Origin: an uncultured Cyclobacteriaceae bacterium
GTDB lineage: Bacteria; Bacteroidota; Bacteroidia; Cytophagales; Cyclobacteriaceae
Assembly (NCBI GenBank): GCA_937146645.1
Contig: CAKZRQ010000058.1
Span: forward strand, 150,275 to 214,274
Reading direction: 5' to 3'
DNA length: 64,000 nt
Position 1 is the stretch's first letter; each line of letters starts with the position of its first letter. A program made the position numbers and the translations under genes. This document shows positions 1 to 8,796 of the stretch, in pieces. The notes beneath the pieces were generated by a model that searched no databases, was not told the origin of the DNA, and saw only the letters and a program-made list of their open reading frames with translations.

Positions 1-1635
1 CTTGATGTCATCTCTGAACATAGCGGTGTGTGAAAGAACAATTCGCTTATCCTCTTTAGAGAACTCAGCTACCTTAAAGTCAATTGCCTCCCCTACCTCT
101 ACCTGAGAACCATCTTCTTTCTGAAGATTCTTCACAGTAGCGAAACCTTCCAATCCGTATGGAAGCTCAAGGACAGCACCTTTATCGTTCTTAGAAACCA
201 CAGTACACTTGTGAACAGATCCTACTGGGAACACAGATTCGAATGTATCCCATGGATTCTCTTCAAGCTGCTTATGCCCAAGAGCAAGTCTTCTGTTGTC
301 AACATCTAGCTCAAGAACTTGAACTTCAAGCTCATCACCAACTTTCACAAACTCAGAAGGATGCTTGATCTTCTTAGTCCAGGATAGATCAGAAACGTGT
401 ACCAATCCGTCGATACCCTCTTCAAGCTCCAGGAATAGACCGAAGTTAGTAAGGTTTCTTACCACACCTTTATGCTTAGTACCTACAGCGTATTTAGATA
501 CCATATCATCCTTAGTCCATGGATCCTCAGTAAGCTGCTTGATACCAAGAGACATCTTACGATCGTCCTTGTCAAGAGTCAACACAACTGCTTCGATCTC
601 ATCACCTACTTTCACAAAGTCAGCAGGGTTTCTTAAGTGCTGAGACCAGCTCATTTCACTTACGTGAATCAAACCTTCTACTCCAGCTGCTAGCTCAAGG
701 AATGCACCATAGTCTGCTACATTTACAATCTTACCTTGAACCTTTGCTCCAACTTCAAGGCTGGAAGCCAAAGAATCCCAAGGATGATCAGTAAGCTGCT
801 TCATACCCAAAGAAATTCTCTTCTTGTCATCGTCGAAGTCAAGAACCACAACCTGTACTTTCTCGTCAAGTTGAAGCATTTCTTCTGGATGATTGATACG
901 ACCCCAAGAAATATCTGTAATGTGAAGAAGACCATCCACACCACCTAGATCGATGAATACACCGAAGTTGGTCATGTTCTTGATCACACCTTCCAATACC
1001 TGACCTTTCTCAAGATTGTTAAGAATCTCAGCTTTCTGCTTCTCAAGATCCTTCTCGATAAGCACTTTGTGAGAAACTACTACGTTATCATTTGCGTGGT
1101 TGATTTTTACCACTTTCACTTCCATTTGCTTACCTACATAGATATCGAAATCTCTGATAGGCTTCACATCGATTTGAGAACCTGGAAGGAAAGCCTCCAC
1201 ACCGTAGATATCTACGATCAAACCACCTTTAGTTCTTCTTTTCACCAAACCTTCGATGACATTATCTTCAGCTAGAGCTGCTTCGATATCCTGCCATGCC
1301 TTAACGATCTTGGCTTTCTTTCGAGAAAGGATCAATTGACCCAAAGCATTTTCTTGCTCCTCGATAAAAACTTCTACCGTGTCACCTGGATTGATTGACT
1401 CCAAGTCACGGAATTCACTTACTGGAACTAGTCCATCTGATTTGAAACCGATGTTGATGATCACGTCCTTATCGTTCACACCTACTACAGTTCCTGAGAT
1501 CACTTCTTTTTCCTGGATTTCATTCAATGTACCTTCGTACAAAGCTTCCATCTTTTCGCGATCTTCTTTGGAATAACCTTCGCCGAAACCTTTTGGCTCA
1601 ACGTTGTCCCAGTCAAATTCTTCTTTGTTAGACAT
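1..1635 (-). CDS. rpsA: 30S ribosomal protein S1, incomplete at the left window edge
   Basis: Ribosomal protein S1 binds mRNA on the 30S subunit and helps start translation. The reading frame is open from an ATG at 1635 to the window edge (545 codons, no stop), so the C-terminal tail lies outside the window. Six S1 (OB-fold) domains can be read at roughly residues 40-105, 125-185, 205-275, 290-360, 377-447 and 465-530; central domains carry the typical NFGVFIDLGGVDGLLH and DYGAFLELAAGVEGLIH patterns followed by HVS or HIT. The acidic N-terminus (MSNKEEFDWDNVEPKGFG) is typical of Bacteroidetes S1. A strong promoter lies about 110 bp upstream. The identification is secure; only the extreme C-terminus is unseen. 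Confidence 0.97.
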   Translation of the reverse strand, partial: MSNKEEFDWDNVEPKGFGEGYSKEDREKMEALYEGTLNEIQEKEVISGTVVGVNDKDVIINIGFKSDGLVPVSEFRDLESINPGDTVEVFIEEQENALGQLILSRKKAKIVKAWQDIEAALAEDNVIEGLVKRRTKGGLIVDIYGVEAFLPGSQIDVKPIRDFDIYVGKQMEVKVVKINHANDNVVVSHKVLIEKDLEKQKAEILNNLEKGQVLEGVIKNMTNFGVFIDLGGVDGLLHITDISWGRINHPEEMLQLDEKVQVVVLDFDDDKKRISLGMKQLTDHPWDSLASSLEVGAKVQGKIVNVADYGAFLELAAGVEGLIHVSEMSWSQHLRNPADFVKVGDEIEAVVLTLDKDDRKMSLGIKQLTEDPWTKDDMVSKYAVGTKHKGVVRNLTNFGLFLELEEGIDGLVHVSDLSWTKKIKHPSEFVKVGDELEVQVLELDVDNRRLALGHKQLEENPWDTFESVFPVGSVHKCTVVSKNDKGAVLELPYGLEGFATVKNLQKEDGSQVEVGEAIDFKVAEFSKEDKRIVLSHTAMFRDDIK

Positions 1636-1747
1636 AATTTTTAAGACCCTGATAGTCAACAATCTTAGGGTCATCAGATTGCTGATTTTATGTTTGTGAA
1701 AGGTGACTCTGACGACCAAAGCCAACCCCGTCCACCTGAACGGACTG

Positions 1748-1779
1748 CAAAGGTACGGTTTTTATCAGATTAGAAAAAA
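1748..1779 (-). promoter_or_regulatory. Predicted rpsA promoter (Bacteroidetes type)
   Basis: On the minus strand TACCTTTG (1755-1748) matches the Bacteroidetes -7 consensus TAnnTTTG exactly and is followed by CA. A run of six T (1779-1774) sits 18 nt upstream, where TTTG or a T-rich -33 element is expected. Transcription would begin near 1741, giving rpsA a leader of about 105 nt. Confidence 0.65.
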
Positions 1780-1854
1780 TTCACATCCGGAATAAAAAAT
1801 AGAGCATCCCTTCAAATAAGGAATGAGGAATTATACATGAAAGCTGCTAAACTT

Positions 1855-1885
1855 GAAAAAGAAAAGCCTCGGAGCGCTCCGAGGC
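1855..1885 (-). terminator. Orphan terminator-like palindrome between plsC and rpsA
   Basis: Positions 1866-1885 are a perfect 20-bp GC-rich palindrome (GCCTCGGAGC and its complement). On the minus strand it is followed directly by TTTTCTTTTTC (1865-1855), the form of an intrinsic terminator. On the plus strand the nearest T-run lies 15 nt away. The flanking genes are divergent, so no annotated transcript should end here. Confidence 0.5.
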
Positions 1886-1941
1886 CTATGCAAGCAAAGA
1901 GTTTTTTATTAATTAATACCCAAAAGTAAGGAATTTAGCTG

Positions 1942-2673
1942 ATGATGAAAGTCTTACAGGCCAGTTACTCCATTTATGCCTTATTGTTATTCATCCTTTT
2001 GATGTTGGTATTTGGACTATTTATAATAATTCCTCTAATAATAAGTCCTAAGGGTGCCAAAATTTCATTTGTCTTCTTCAGACTATGGGCAGGTCTCTGG
2101 TTTTTCTTATGTGGCGTGAGGTATGAAGTTGAGGGCCTTGAACACATTAAAAAAGAATCAAGCTACATATTCATTTTTAATCATCGCTCCTTTGTCGATG
2201 CGCCTATTATTCCGGTTTCAGTACCTAAAGAAGTAAATGCCATTGGTAAAAAAGAGCTGTCCAAAATCCCAATTTTCGGTCTTATCGTGGATCGGGTAGC
2301 GGTTTGGGTGGACAGGTCCAGCCCACAATCACGAAAAGAAAGTCTACGAAAAGTAAAAGAAGTTATTGCTTCCGGAGTCTCAGTAATGATCGCACCAGAA
2401 GGCACAAGAAATGGTACGGGCGAAACACTTCTTCCCTTCAAAAAGGGCGCATTTCGGCTTTCGGCAGAAACTCAAACTCCGATCCTCCCAATGGCAATTA
2501 TTGGTGCTGATAAAATTCTACCAAAAGGCGGGAAGATAATGAAGCCTGGAAAAATTAGAGTCATTTTCTCAAAAGAGATGAGCCCACCTAGTTCCTCCGA
2601 CGAAGACACCATATTAAGCTATACCGAAAAGGGAAGAAATAGGCTTGAAGCAATGCTTCTTACTCATGAATAA
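1942..2673 (+). CDS. plsC: 1-acyl-sn-glycerol-3-phosphate acyltransferase
   Basis: Transfers an acyl chain to the sn-2 position of lysophosphatidic acid to make phosphatidic acid at the inner membrane. The 243-aa protein has an N-terminal hydrophobic segment (residues about 10-35) and the family motifs: NHRSFVD (NHxxxxD catalytic block, about residue 80), APEGTRNGTG (EGTR block, about residue 150), PFKKGAF, and the proline block ILPMAIIG. Two ATG codons overlap at the start (1942 and 1945); either is possible. It is divergent from rpsA and its 3' end overlaps the convergent gene at 2664 by 10 bp. Confidence 0.9.
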   Translation: MMKVLQASYSIYALLLFILLMLVFGLFIIIPLIISPKGAKISFVFFRLWAGLWFFLCGVRYEVEGLEHIKKESSYIFIFNHRSFVDAPIIPVSVPKEVNAIGKKELSKIPIFGLIVDRVAVWVDRSSPQSRKESLRKVKEVIASGVSVMIAPEGTRNGTGETLLPFKKGAFRLSAETQTPILPMAIIGADKILPKGGKIMKPGKIRVIFSKEMSPPSSSDEDTILSYTEKGRNRLEAMLLTHE

Positions 2674-3317
2674 TCTTCTGATTCATTAGGTACGACTACT
2701 GCGTCTTCAGTAAGATCTTCGAAAAGCTTATAAATCGTGAAATAGGAAACTGGAATCGATACCAATAGGCCAATTCCAAGTGCCAGCACTCCAGCTATAT
2801 TAATAAGTAACAACACGACTCCAAGTCCAAAAAACTTGAACCAATTCTTGGTAACGAGTCTCCTGCTTAGTTCCATCGCAGTCCAAAATTCGAACCCTCC
2901 ATAGATCACAAAGAGGTGAGCGAACATATATCCAACCAACAGATAAATACCTGGAATTATCAAAAACACGATTCCGATGACAGTCAAGATAGAACTTATA
3001 AGATTTACAATAATTAGGGCTAACCAGTACTGGAAGCCTTTGAAATAATCAGGAAAATCGAAAAACTCATTTTGACTAATTCGATTTCCAATCAAATAGA
3101 ATCCAGCCAAAAGCGGTGGAGAGAGGAAAATGGAATAGACAAATACGTAATCCTCAAGGAAATGAGTAAAGAGAAATTGGGAGAGCAAGATCACAAAAGT
3201 GAAACCAATGTGCATCAAAGGGTTCACCTTGAAGGTTTCAAAGCCCTTGGTAATGGAATTCCCGATGTCAAAATCGACATCCCCGGCAATAATCCTTTCG
3301 AGTTTTCCTAAATCCAT
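2664..3317 (-). CDS. Polytopic membrane protein of unknown function
   Basis: A 217-aa integral membrane protein with about five or six hydrophobic segments spread over residues 30-200 and a short acidic C-terminus. The N-terminal DFDIGNSITKGFETFKVNP and the repeated amphipathic pattern resemble the loosely defined bacterial membrane families annotated as DUF975-like or GlpM-like, but I cannot assign a function. The start codon lies 3 nt after the stop of the beta-synthase gene, so the two are probably cotranscribed. The stop codon lies inside the 3' end of plsC on the opposite strand. Confidence 0.8.
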   Translation of the reverse strand: MDLGKLERIIAGDVDFDIGNSITKGFETFKVNPLMHIGFTFVILLSQFLFTHFLEDYVFVYSIFLSPPLLAGFYLIGNRISQNEFFDFPDYFKGFQYWLALIIVNLISSILTVIGIVFLIIPGIYLLVGYMFAHLFVIYGGFEFWTAMELSRRLVTKNWFKFFGLGVVLLLINIAGVLALGIGLLVSIPVSYFTIYKLFEDLTEDAVVVPNESEDYS

Positions 3318-3320
3318 ACC

Positions 3321-4688
3321 TTAATTGGTGTAAGCCTCAAGGATATCATGTTTGGTTATGATATGAATCTGATTCGCATCATCACGCACTAAAACCGCTT
3401 TCTCCTTCTCAACCATACTTGAGAGCACATCTAAAGTGCTATCTAAAGCGACAAAATCCATGGAGTCTTCCATCACGTCATTCACTGTTGCATCTTTAAG
3501 CTCTGGGGTTTCAATAATCCTTGCAAGCAGCTTGGTATCCGTAACAGATCCAACTACCTCCCCGTCTTCCATGACTGGGATTTGGGAAACACTTGTCTTA
3601 TTCATTAAAGCAATCGCATCACGCACGGAATCGGATTTCTTTGAAGAAACCAATGAAAAACTTCCATTTCGCTGAGCGATGATATCTCTGGCAGTAGAAA
3701 AAGTTCTATCCTCAAGGAAGCCATGATTTCTCATCCAATCATCATTGTAAACCTTTCCAAGGTATCGAGTACCATGATCTGGCAAAATGATCACCATTCT
3801 ATCCCCTTCTTTAAGATTTTCTTTGGCGTATTCTAAAGCTCCATGTACAGCTGCACCACATGACCACCCTATGAATAGGCCTTCTTCTCGAGCCAGCCTT
3901 CTAGTCATTACCGCCGCATCTTTATCTGTGACCTTCACAAAGTGATCGATCACGTCGAAGTTTACATTCTTTGGAAGGATATCTTCCCCGATACCCTCAG
4001 TGAGATAGGGATAAACCTCCTTCTCGTCGAAAACACCAGTTTCCTTGTATTTCTTAAAAACTGAACCATACGTATCAATTCCAACCGTTATTATATCCAA
4101 ATTCTGCTCCTTTAGATAGGTTGCCGTCCCGCACATAGAACCACCAGTACCCACACCTGCTGCATAGTGTGTAATCTTACCTTCTGTATCCTTCCAAATC
4201 TCAGGGCCTGTAGTCTCGTAGTGAGCCGCAGTATTTGAGAGATTATCGTATTGATTCGGATAAAAGGAGTTTGGAATATCTGCATTTAGCTTTCGTGCTA
4301 CGGAATAATAAGACCGAGGATCTTCTGGAGCGACATTCGTTGGGCAAACAATTACCTCAGCACCTACCGCCTTTAGGATGTCAATCTTCTCCTGAGACTG
4401 CTTATCAGCCATGGTGAAAATACACTTGTATCCTTTTGCTACAGCCGCCAGAGCCAAACCCATTCCAGTATTTCCAGAAGTCCCTTCAATAATAGTTCCT
4501 CCTGGCTTCAGGATGCCTTCTTTCTCCGCATCCTCCACCATTTTGATAGCCATCCTATCCTTCATGGAATTTCCTGGATTAAAGTATTCCACTTTTACCA
4601 GAATCTCACCCTTAATTCCCTGGTTGACTTTGTTTAGCCGAATCATCGGAGTATCCCCGATAGTTTCTATGATGGAGTTATAAATCAT
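3321..4688 (-). CDS. PLP-dependent cystathionine beta-synthase with C-terminal CBS pair
   Basis: A fold-type II PLP enzyme that condenses serine (or O-acetylserine) with homocysteine (or sulfide). Residues 1-320 hold the catalytic domain: NPGNSMKDRMA with the Schiff-base lysine at about residue 43, EGTSGNTGMGLAL for substrate binding, and the PLP-phosphate loop GVGTGGSMCGTATY. Residues about 335-455 form two CBS domains, typical of cystathionine beta-synthase rather than plain cysteine synthase. There is no haem-binding N-terminal extension as in animal enzymes. The 455-aa length suits bacterial cystathionine beta-synthases. Cysteine synthase activity cannot be excluded. Confidence 0.88.
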   Translation of the reverse strand: MIYNSIIETIGDTPMIRLNKVNQGIKGEILVKVEYFNPGNSMKDRMAIKMVEDAEKEGILKPGGTIIEGTSGNTGMGLALAAVAKGYKCIFTMADKQSQEKIDILKAVGAEVIVCPTNVAPEDPRSYYSVARKLNADIPNSFYPNQYDNLSNTAAHYETTGPEIWKDTEGKITHYAAGVGTGGSMCGTATYLKEQNLDIITVGIDTYGSVFKKYKETGVFDEKEVYPYLTEGIGEDILPKNVNFDVIDHFVKVTDKDAAVMTRRLAREEGLFIGWSCGAAVHGALEYAKENLKEGDRMVIILPDHGTRYLGKVYNDDWMRNHGFLEDRTFSTARDIIAQRNGSFSLVSSKKSDSVRDAIALMNKTSVSQIPVMEDGEVVGSVTDTKLLARIIETPELKDATVNDVMEDSMDFVALDSTLDVLSSMVEKEKAVLVRDDANQIHIITKHDILEAYTN

Positions 4689-4765
4689 GGTAGGTTATTT
4701 AACGCTTCAAAATTACAGGATTTCCTTTCAAAAAATCTTAACCCAAGAAATCAAATTTTAATTCC

Positions 4766-4782
4766 AGAGGTGCTACACCTCT
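4766..4782 (-). other. Small hairpin containing the stop codon of the ABC permease gene
   Basis: AGAGGTG and CACCTCT form a perfect 7-bp stem whose 3-nt loop is the TAG stop codon (4775-4773) of the upstream permease. The minus-strand sequence that follows is GGAATTAAAATTTTG, not a clean U-run, so this is at best a weak terminator or an mRNA 3'-end stabiliser. Confidence 0.35.
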
Positions 4783-6404
4783 TTAAATTCTAGTCTCTTC
4801 AAAATATCCAGGGCAACATGAAGAAGAATTAAGGCAATGAAAGTCATAGACACTGAAATCGCTACCATGGTCCAAACGAATTGTTTGGTAATGGCGAAGG
4901 CTACTATACTGATCACCAAAGCTGGAATCAACCCAAAAAGAAGGATTCCTCCAATCATTAAGGGTTTGATTAAAAACTTGTCCCAACTCTCTTCTAGACC
5001 AATTTGCGGTATCAGATTTATGCCAAAACCTGTCAAATAAAACGCCACAATCGCGATAAGAAAGGATGGAATCAAAAGCCAATCCAAACCAGCGATAAAA
5101 ACCGAAGGAATGATCATCACCCCAGAGAAGAGTAAAATTTGGACGATGTCTAACTTGATCACATTCCAAAACTTCGAGGTCCAACTTGCAGGTACCAAAA
5201 AGAAATATGGTTTCTTCAAATCACCTACGGAGGTACGGCCAATTCCGGACATGAAGTAAATGAAAAGTAGGATCAGCATGTAAACGTAGACCACGATATG
5301 CGAGAACCAATCGAAAAGCGAAAGGACAGCGAAAATAATCCCAAGCCCGGCAAAAATTAATGCATACAGACCGAACAAGGGATGGTAATCTTGTCTTGAA
5401 GAATGCACATAACTCCTCCAGTAAAACGCCTTTCCTCCTACCCCAAAATCCGGCAGTGCTAATTTCTTTTTGGCATTGAGGCTCATCTGAGATTCGCTCT
5501 GCTGCTTCTTTCCCCGTACCTTTTCTATCTTCTCTTCATTGGATTTCGTAGCTTCTAACACATCTTCGTAATAGTAGCCGGAATACTGCAGTACAAGTTT
5601 CACTACCGCATAATATGTCAGGGCATAAATCCCTAAAAACCCTAATGAAATCCATAGGTTCTGATGAGATAAGTAGCCGATTATTCCACGGCTCCATCCA
5701 ACTAGTGGAAAGAAATCAAACCATGGCGATGCAATCCAGCTGAACATTCCCTGCCAGAATTTTTCTGCCATTAAGCCCGGAATCAAAATCATTAAACTCA
5801 GAATCACTCCAAGGGCTATCACTCCGGTTCGGATATACTCGATTATACCATATTTAGTATGAACTGTGTAAACCAAAAACCGGATAGGTGAGATCATAAA
5901 AAAGAAAAGAGCGAAGCCAAAAATCATGAAGACGATATTTCCTACACTCAGATCCCATTGTTCAGAAAGCTGGCTCGCACCATAAGCCACAAATAGAATA
6001 CCTGCACCCAGGGAAGGGAGCAAAGATCTTCCCATATAGTAAATAAGAAGGTTGGCAGGTTTGACTGGTCCTGTGAAAAGAAGGTTGACATCAGCCATCT
6101 TAAAGAAGCTGACATTATTTTTCGTGGCTCGGTATAGCTGATAAATCAAAAGACCTAATGCCAAAATAGTCACTCCACCAATAATGTTCTGCATGGCAAA
6201 ATTCACCTCAGGAATACCGTCTACACCGGGCAATTCCTGAGAAGAAGCTTCATCGAAATTGTCAAAACGCATCCAGTAGATGAAAAAGAAATATCCGACT
6301 ATGGCTGCATAAGGGAGAAGCCTGAGTGGGTTTTTGAGGATCAGCTTAATGTTGTTGAGGAGAATGAGAAGATCCTTCCTGAAAAGCAGTTTTATCTCAC
6401 GCAT
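4773..6404 (-). CDS. ABC exporter permease subunit
   Basis: A 543-aa membrane protein with about ten to twelve hydrophobic segments, paired with the ATPase gene at 6397. The N-terminus (MREIKLLFRKDLLILLNN) is the usual cytoplasmic lead of ABC-2-like exporter permeases, and the architecture resembles the family called putative ABC exporter. A charged cytoplasmic stretch at about residues 285-320 (ESQMSLNAKKK region) separates two membrane halves. The ATPase stop overlaps this start by 8 bp, so translation is probably coupled. The substrate is unknown. Confidence 0.85.
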   Translation of the reverse strand: MREIKLLFRKDLLILLNNIKLILKNPLRLLPYAAIVGYFFFIYWMRFDNFDEASSQELPGVDGIPEVNFAMQNIIGGVTILALGLLIYQLYRATKNNVSFFKMADVNLLFTGPVKPANLLIYYMGRSLLPSLGAGILFVAYGASQLSEQWDLSVGNIVFMIFGFALFFFMISPIRFLVYTVHTKYGIIEYIRTGVIALGVILSLMILIPGLMAEKFWQGMFSWIASPWFDFFPLVGWSRGIIGYLSHQNLWISLGFLGIYALTYYAVVKLVLQYSGYYYEDVLEATKSNEEKIEKVRGKKQQSESQMSLNAKKKLALPDFGVGGKAFYWRSYVHSSRQDYHPLFGLYALIFAGLGIIFAVLSLFDWFSHIVVYVYMLILLFIYFMSGIGRTSVGDLKKPYFFLVPASWTSKFWNVIKLDIVQILLFSGVMIIPSVFIAGLDWLLIPSFLIAIVAFYLTGFGINLIPQIGLEESWDKFLIKPLMIGGILLFGLIPALVISIVAFAITKQFVWTMVAISVSMTFIALILLHVALDILKRLEFKEV

Positions 6405-7113
6405 CCTCGGTCAATTCTAAGAATAAATCTTCAAGGGTAGCGCCATCACTCCCAGCCGCTTGAGCCTTCAGATTCTCAATAGTATCATTACCAATAATCT
6501 TTCCTGACTTTAGGATCATAATCCTATCGGCTATGCTCTCGACACTATCTATTAGGTGAGTGCTCACTAAAATGGTCTTCCCCTGCTCTTTAAGATCTCT
6601 GAAGATTTGTCTTGTATTCTTAATGGCCTTAGGGTCAAGTCCGATCATAGGTTCGTCAAAAAACAGAATATCTGGATCCGGCAATAAGGCACAACAAATG
6701 GAGACCTTTTGCCTCATACCCTTTGATAAATCTCTTCCAAGTTTATCCGCTTTATCATCCAATTCAAAAAGCTCGAGCAGTTCCTTGCCTTTCCCTTGCC
6801 AATCCTTCACGCCATATGCCTGAGCGATAAACTGCAAATGTTCTTTTACACTCAAAAGATCATAGACATAAGGAGTCTCCGGGATATAACTGAACAATCG
6901 CTTTGCCTCAACACTTAAATGATCATGCCCTCCGATGGTAATCTCACCCGAAGTCTTTCGTAACAATCCAACAATGCACTTCATGGTGGTACTCTTCCCT
7001 GCACCATTTGGGCCAAGTAATCCGACTACTTCACCTCCACCTAATTCAAAGGTGATATCATCGACGGCATTTTGTTTTCCGTATCTTTTAACCAGGTTTG
7101 TTACTGAAAGCAT
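6397..7113 (-). CDS. ABC transporter ATP-binding protein
   Basis: The nucleotide-binding subunit of the exporter encoded just downstream. The 238-aa protein has Walker A GPNGAGKST, the signature LSKGMRQK, Walker B DILFFDEP followed by the D-loop, and the H-loop STH. Its similarity is to the ABC-2 exporter ATPases. I chose the ATG at 7113 (MLSVTNLVKRYGK), where homology to the family begins, over a TTG 13 codons upstream at 7152. It is the first gene of a two-gene unit and is divergent from the outer-membrane protein gene at 7211. Confidence 0.93.
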   Translation of the reverse strand: MLSVTNLVKRYGKQNAVDDITFELGGGEVVGLLGPNGAGKSTTMKCIVGLLRKTSGEITIGGHDHLSVEAKRLFSYIPETPYVYDLLSVKEHLQFIAQAYGVKDWQGKGKELLELFELDDKADKLGRDLSKGMRQKVSICCALLPDPDILFFDEPMIGLDPKAIKNTRQIFRDLKEQGKTILVSTHLIDSVESIADRIMILKSGKIIGNDTIENLKAQAAGSDGATLEDLFLELTEDA

Positions 7114-7210
7114 GTATTTTTCGTTTACGACAAAACTCAGAAGAAAAATCAAAGTTCATAAACTTTGGAATCTTTTTTGCCACTTAGTGCACACTCTAAA
7201 CCAAATAACT

Positions 7211-7831
7211 ATGAAAAAATTACTCCTTTTTACCTTACTGGTATCAACTATCTATTCAGTACAAGCACAACAGGCAGGAAGGTTCCGCATGGGAATGGAT
7301 CTTGGCGTGGCAATCCCGCAGGGTGGTGGAATTGGTGGTGTGTTGAACCTCGAACCTAAAGTAAATGTCGCCGACAACATGAGCGTGGGGCTGCGCTTTG
7401 GAGTGGCTGGCTTGGCAAAAGACGTCACCTATTTTGACATCAATGAGGACTTCGAAGGAGAAGTTGCTGCAAATGCTTCAGTCACTGGGACTTTTGATTA
7501 CTATTTTAATAAAGGAAATAGCCGGACAGCCCCATTTATCGGAGCAGGTTTCGGATACTTCGCCTTAAGCAGTGTTGATTTTGAGGACGGAGACTTTGAT
7601 AACCCTGACAACATAGGAAATCTTGAAGCAGATTTTGCCTGGGCCCCCATGATCAGAGCAGGTGTGGAACTAAATAAATTTAGGATGGCCGCTGAGTATA
7701 ATTTTGTACCAAAAAGCGATCTTCAAAATGCCGCAGGAGACGCGATTGGAGAAGCTGTAAATCAATATTTTGCCTTCACTCTAGGTTTTTACGTTGGAGG
7801 GGGGAGATGGCGAAATTGGAATAACTACTAA
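7211..7831 (+). CDS. Outer-membrane beta-barrel family protein
   Basis: A 206-aa protein with a clear Sec signal peptide (MKKLLLFTLLVSTIYSVQAQ, cleavage after AQ). The mature part has alternating hydrophobic strands and glycine-rich turns, such as GVAIPQGGGIGGVLNLEP and a C-terminal strand YFAFTLGFYVGG, like the small OmpW/OmpX-like porins of Bacteroidetes. The start at 7211 was chosen because a longer open frame upstream runs antisense through the ABC gene and puts the signal peptide in the middle. A terminator follows directly. The specific function is unknown. Confidence 0.85.
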   Translation: MKKLLLFTLLVSTIYSVQAQQAGRFRMGMDLGVAIPQGGGIGGVLNLEPKVNVADNMSVGLRFGVAGLAKDVTYFDINEDFEGEVAANASVTGTFDYYFNKGNSRTAPFIGAGFGYFALSSVDFEDGDFDNPDNIGNLEADFAWAPMIRAGVELNKFRMAAEYNFVPKSDLQNAAGDAIGEAVNQYFAFTLGFYVGGGRWRNWNNY

Positions 7832-7846
7832 GTACTAATCCCAATG

Positions 7847-7877
7847 GGCGATGTTAAACATCGCCTTTTTAATTTTT
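7847..7877 (+). terminator. Rho-independent terminator after the beta-barrel gene
   Basis: GGCGATGT and ACATCGCC form an 8-bp stem with a TAA loop (7847-7865), followed by TTTTTAATTTTT on the plus strand. The T-tract runs into the 3' end of pyrB on the other strand. Confidence 0.8.
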
Positions 7878-8795
7878 AGCTCCTGCCAAAAGATAAAGAA
7901 CAGCCATTCTAACAGCCACTCCATTTTCCACCTGATTGAGAATAATGGATTGATCTGAATCTGCAACATCTGAGTTCAATTCAACTCCACGATTTATTGG
8001 ACCTGGATGCATCACGACAATTTCTTTATCCAGTGCATCCAGCATTGCCTTATCAATTCCGTAGTATAAGGAATACTCCCTCATACTTGGGAAGTATTTG
8101 ATTTGCTGCCTTTCCAGTTGAATCCTAAGAACATTCGCGACATCACACCACTCAAGGGCCTTGTTCACATCAAGTTCAACTTTAACTCCTAAACTCTCTA
8201 CATACTTCGGGAGCAAGGTTATAGGACCACAGACCATCACCTCTGCTCCAAGTTTTTGTAGACAAAAAATATTTGATAGAGCGACCCTGGAGTGAAGGAT
8301 ATCTCCTATAATCGCAACTTTCTTTCCCGCTACGTCCCCAAGTTTTTCCTGGATCGAAAATGAATCGAGCAGCGCTTGGGTCGGATGCTCATGTGTTCCA
8401 TCACCTGCGTTCACAATGTTTGCATCCACATTCCTACTCAAGAAATGGGGTGCCCCAGGACTGGAATGACGCATCACCACCATGTCTACCTTCATGGAAA
8501 GAATGTTGTTCACTGTATCTACCAAACTTTCCCCTTTCTTTACCGAACTGTTGCTAGAAGAAAAATTCACCACATCTGCAGACAATCTTTTTTCTGCTAG
8601 TTCAAATGATAGCTTGGTACGGGTAGAATTCTCAAAAAAGACATTGGCTATGGTAATGTCTCTTAGTGAAGGTACTTTTTTAATCGGCCGGTTGATGACT
8701 TCCTTAAAATCAGAAGCCGTGGATAAGATTAACTGAATATCCTCTTCTGTAAGGTCCTTGATTCCGAGGAGATGTCGTGTACTTAGTTGAGACAT
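7869..8795 (-). CDS. pyrB: Aspartate carbamoyltransferase, catalytic subunit
   Basis: Catalyses carbamoyl phosphate plus aspartate to carbamoylaspartate, the committed step of pyrimidine synthesis. The 308-aa length is standard. The carbamoyl-phosphate loop reads FFENSTRTKLSFE (STRTR has become STRTK), the SSVKKGES loop supplies the lysine from the neighbouring subunit, and HPTQALLD and HPGPINRG motifs are present. The gene starts 1 nt after pyrR, so the pair is a translationally coupled operon. No regulatory-chain gene pyrI is seen here. Confidence 0.96.
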   Translation of the reverse strand: MSQLSTRHLLGIKDLTEEDIQLILSTASDFKEVINRPIKKVPSLRDITIANVFFENSTRTKLSFELAEKRLSADVVNFSSSNSSVKKGESLVDTVNNILSMKVDMVVMRHSSPGAPHFLSRNVDANIVNAGDGTHEHPTQALLDSFSIQEKLGDVAGKKVAIIGDILHSRVALSNIFCLQKLGAEVMVCGPITLLPKYVESLGVKVELDVNKALEWCDVANVLRIQLERQQIKYFPSMREYSLYYGIDKAMLDALDKEIVVMHPGPINRGVELNSDVADSDQSIILNQVENGVAVRMAVLYLLAGAKN

Positions 8796-8796
8796 A

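Noticed and set aside
1636..1747. Riboswitch or autoregulatory leader of rpsA
   Set aside because: Short stems are possible (GACCC with GGGTC near 1645-1673), but I cannot show a conserved fold or a regulatory hairpin, so only the promoter is reported.
6935..7210. Upstream extension of the beta-barrel open frame by 92 codons
   Set aside because: It runs antisense over the ABC ATPase start and places the signal peptide in the middle; the ATG at 7211 begins the signal peptide directly.
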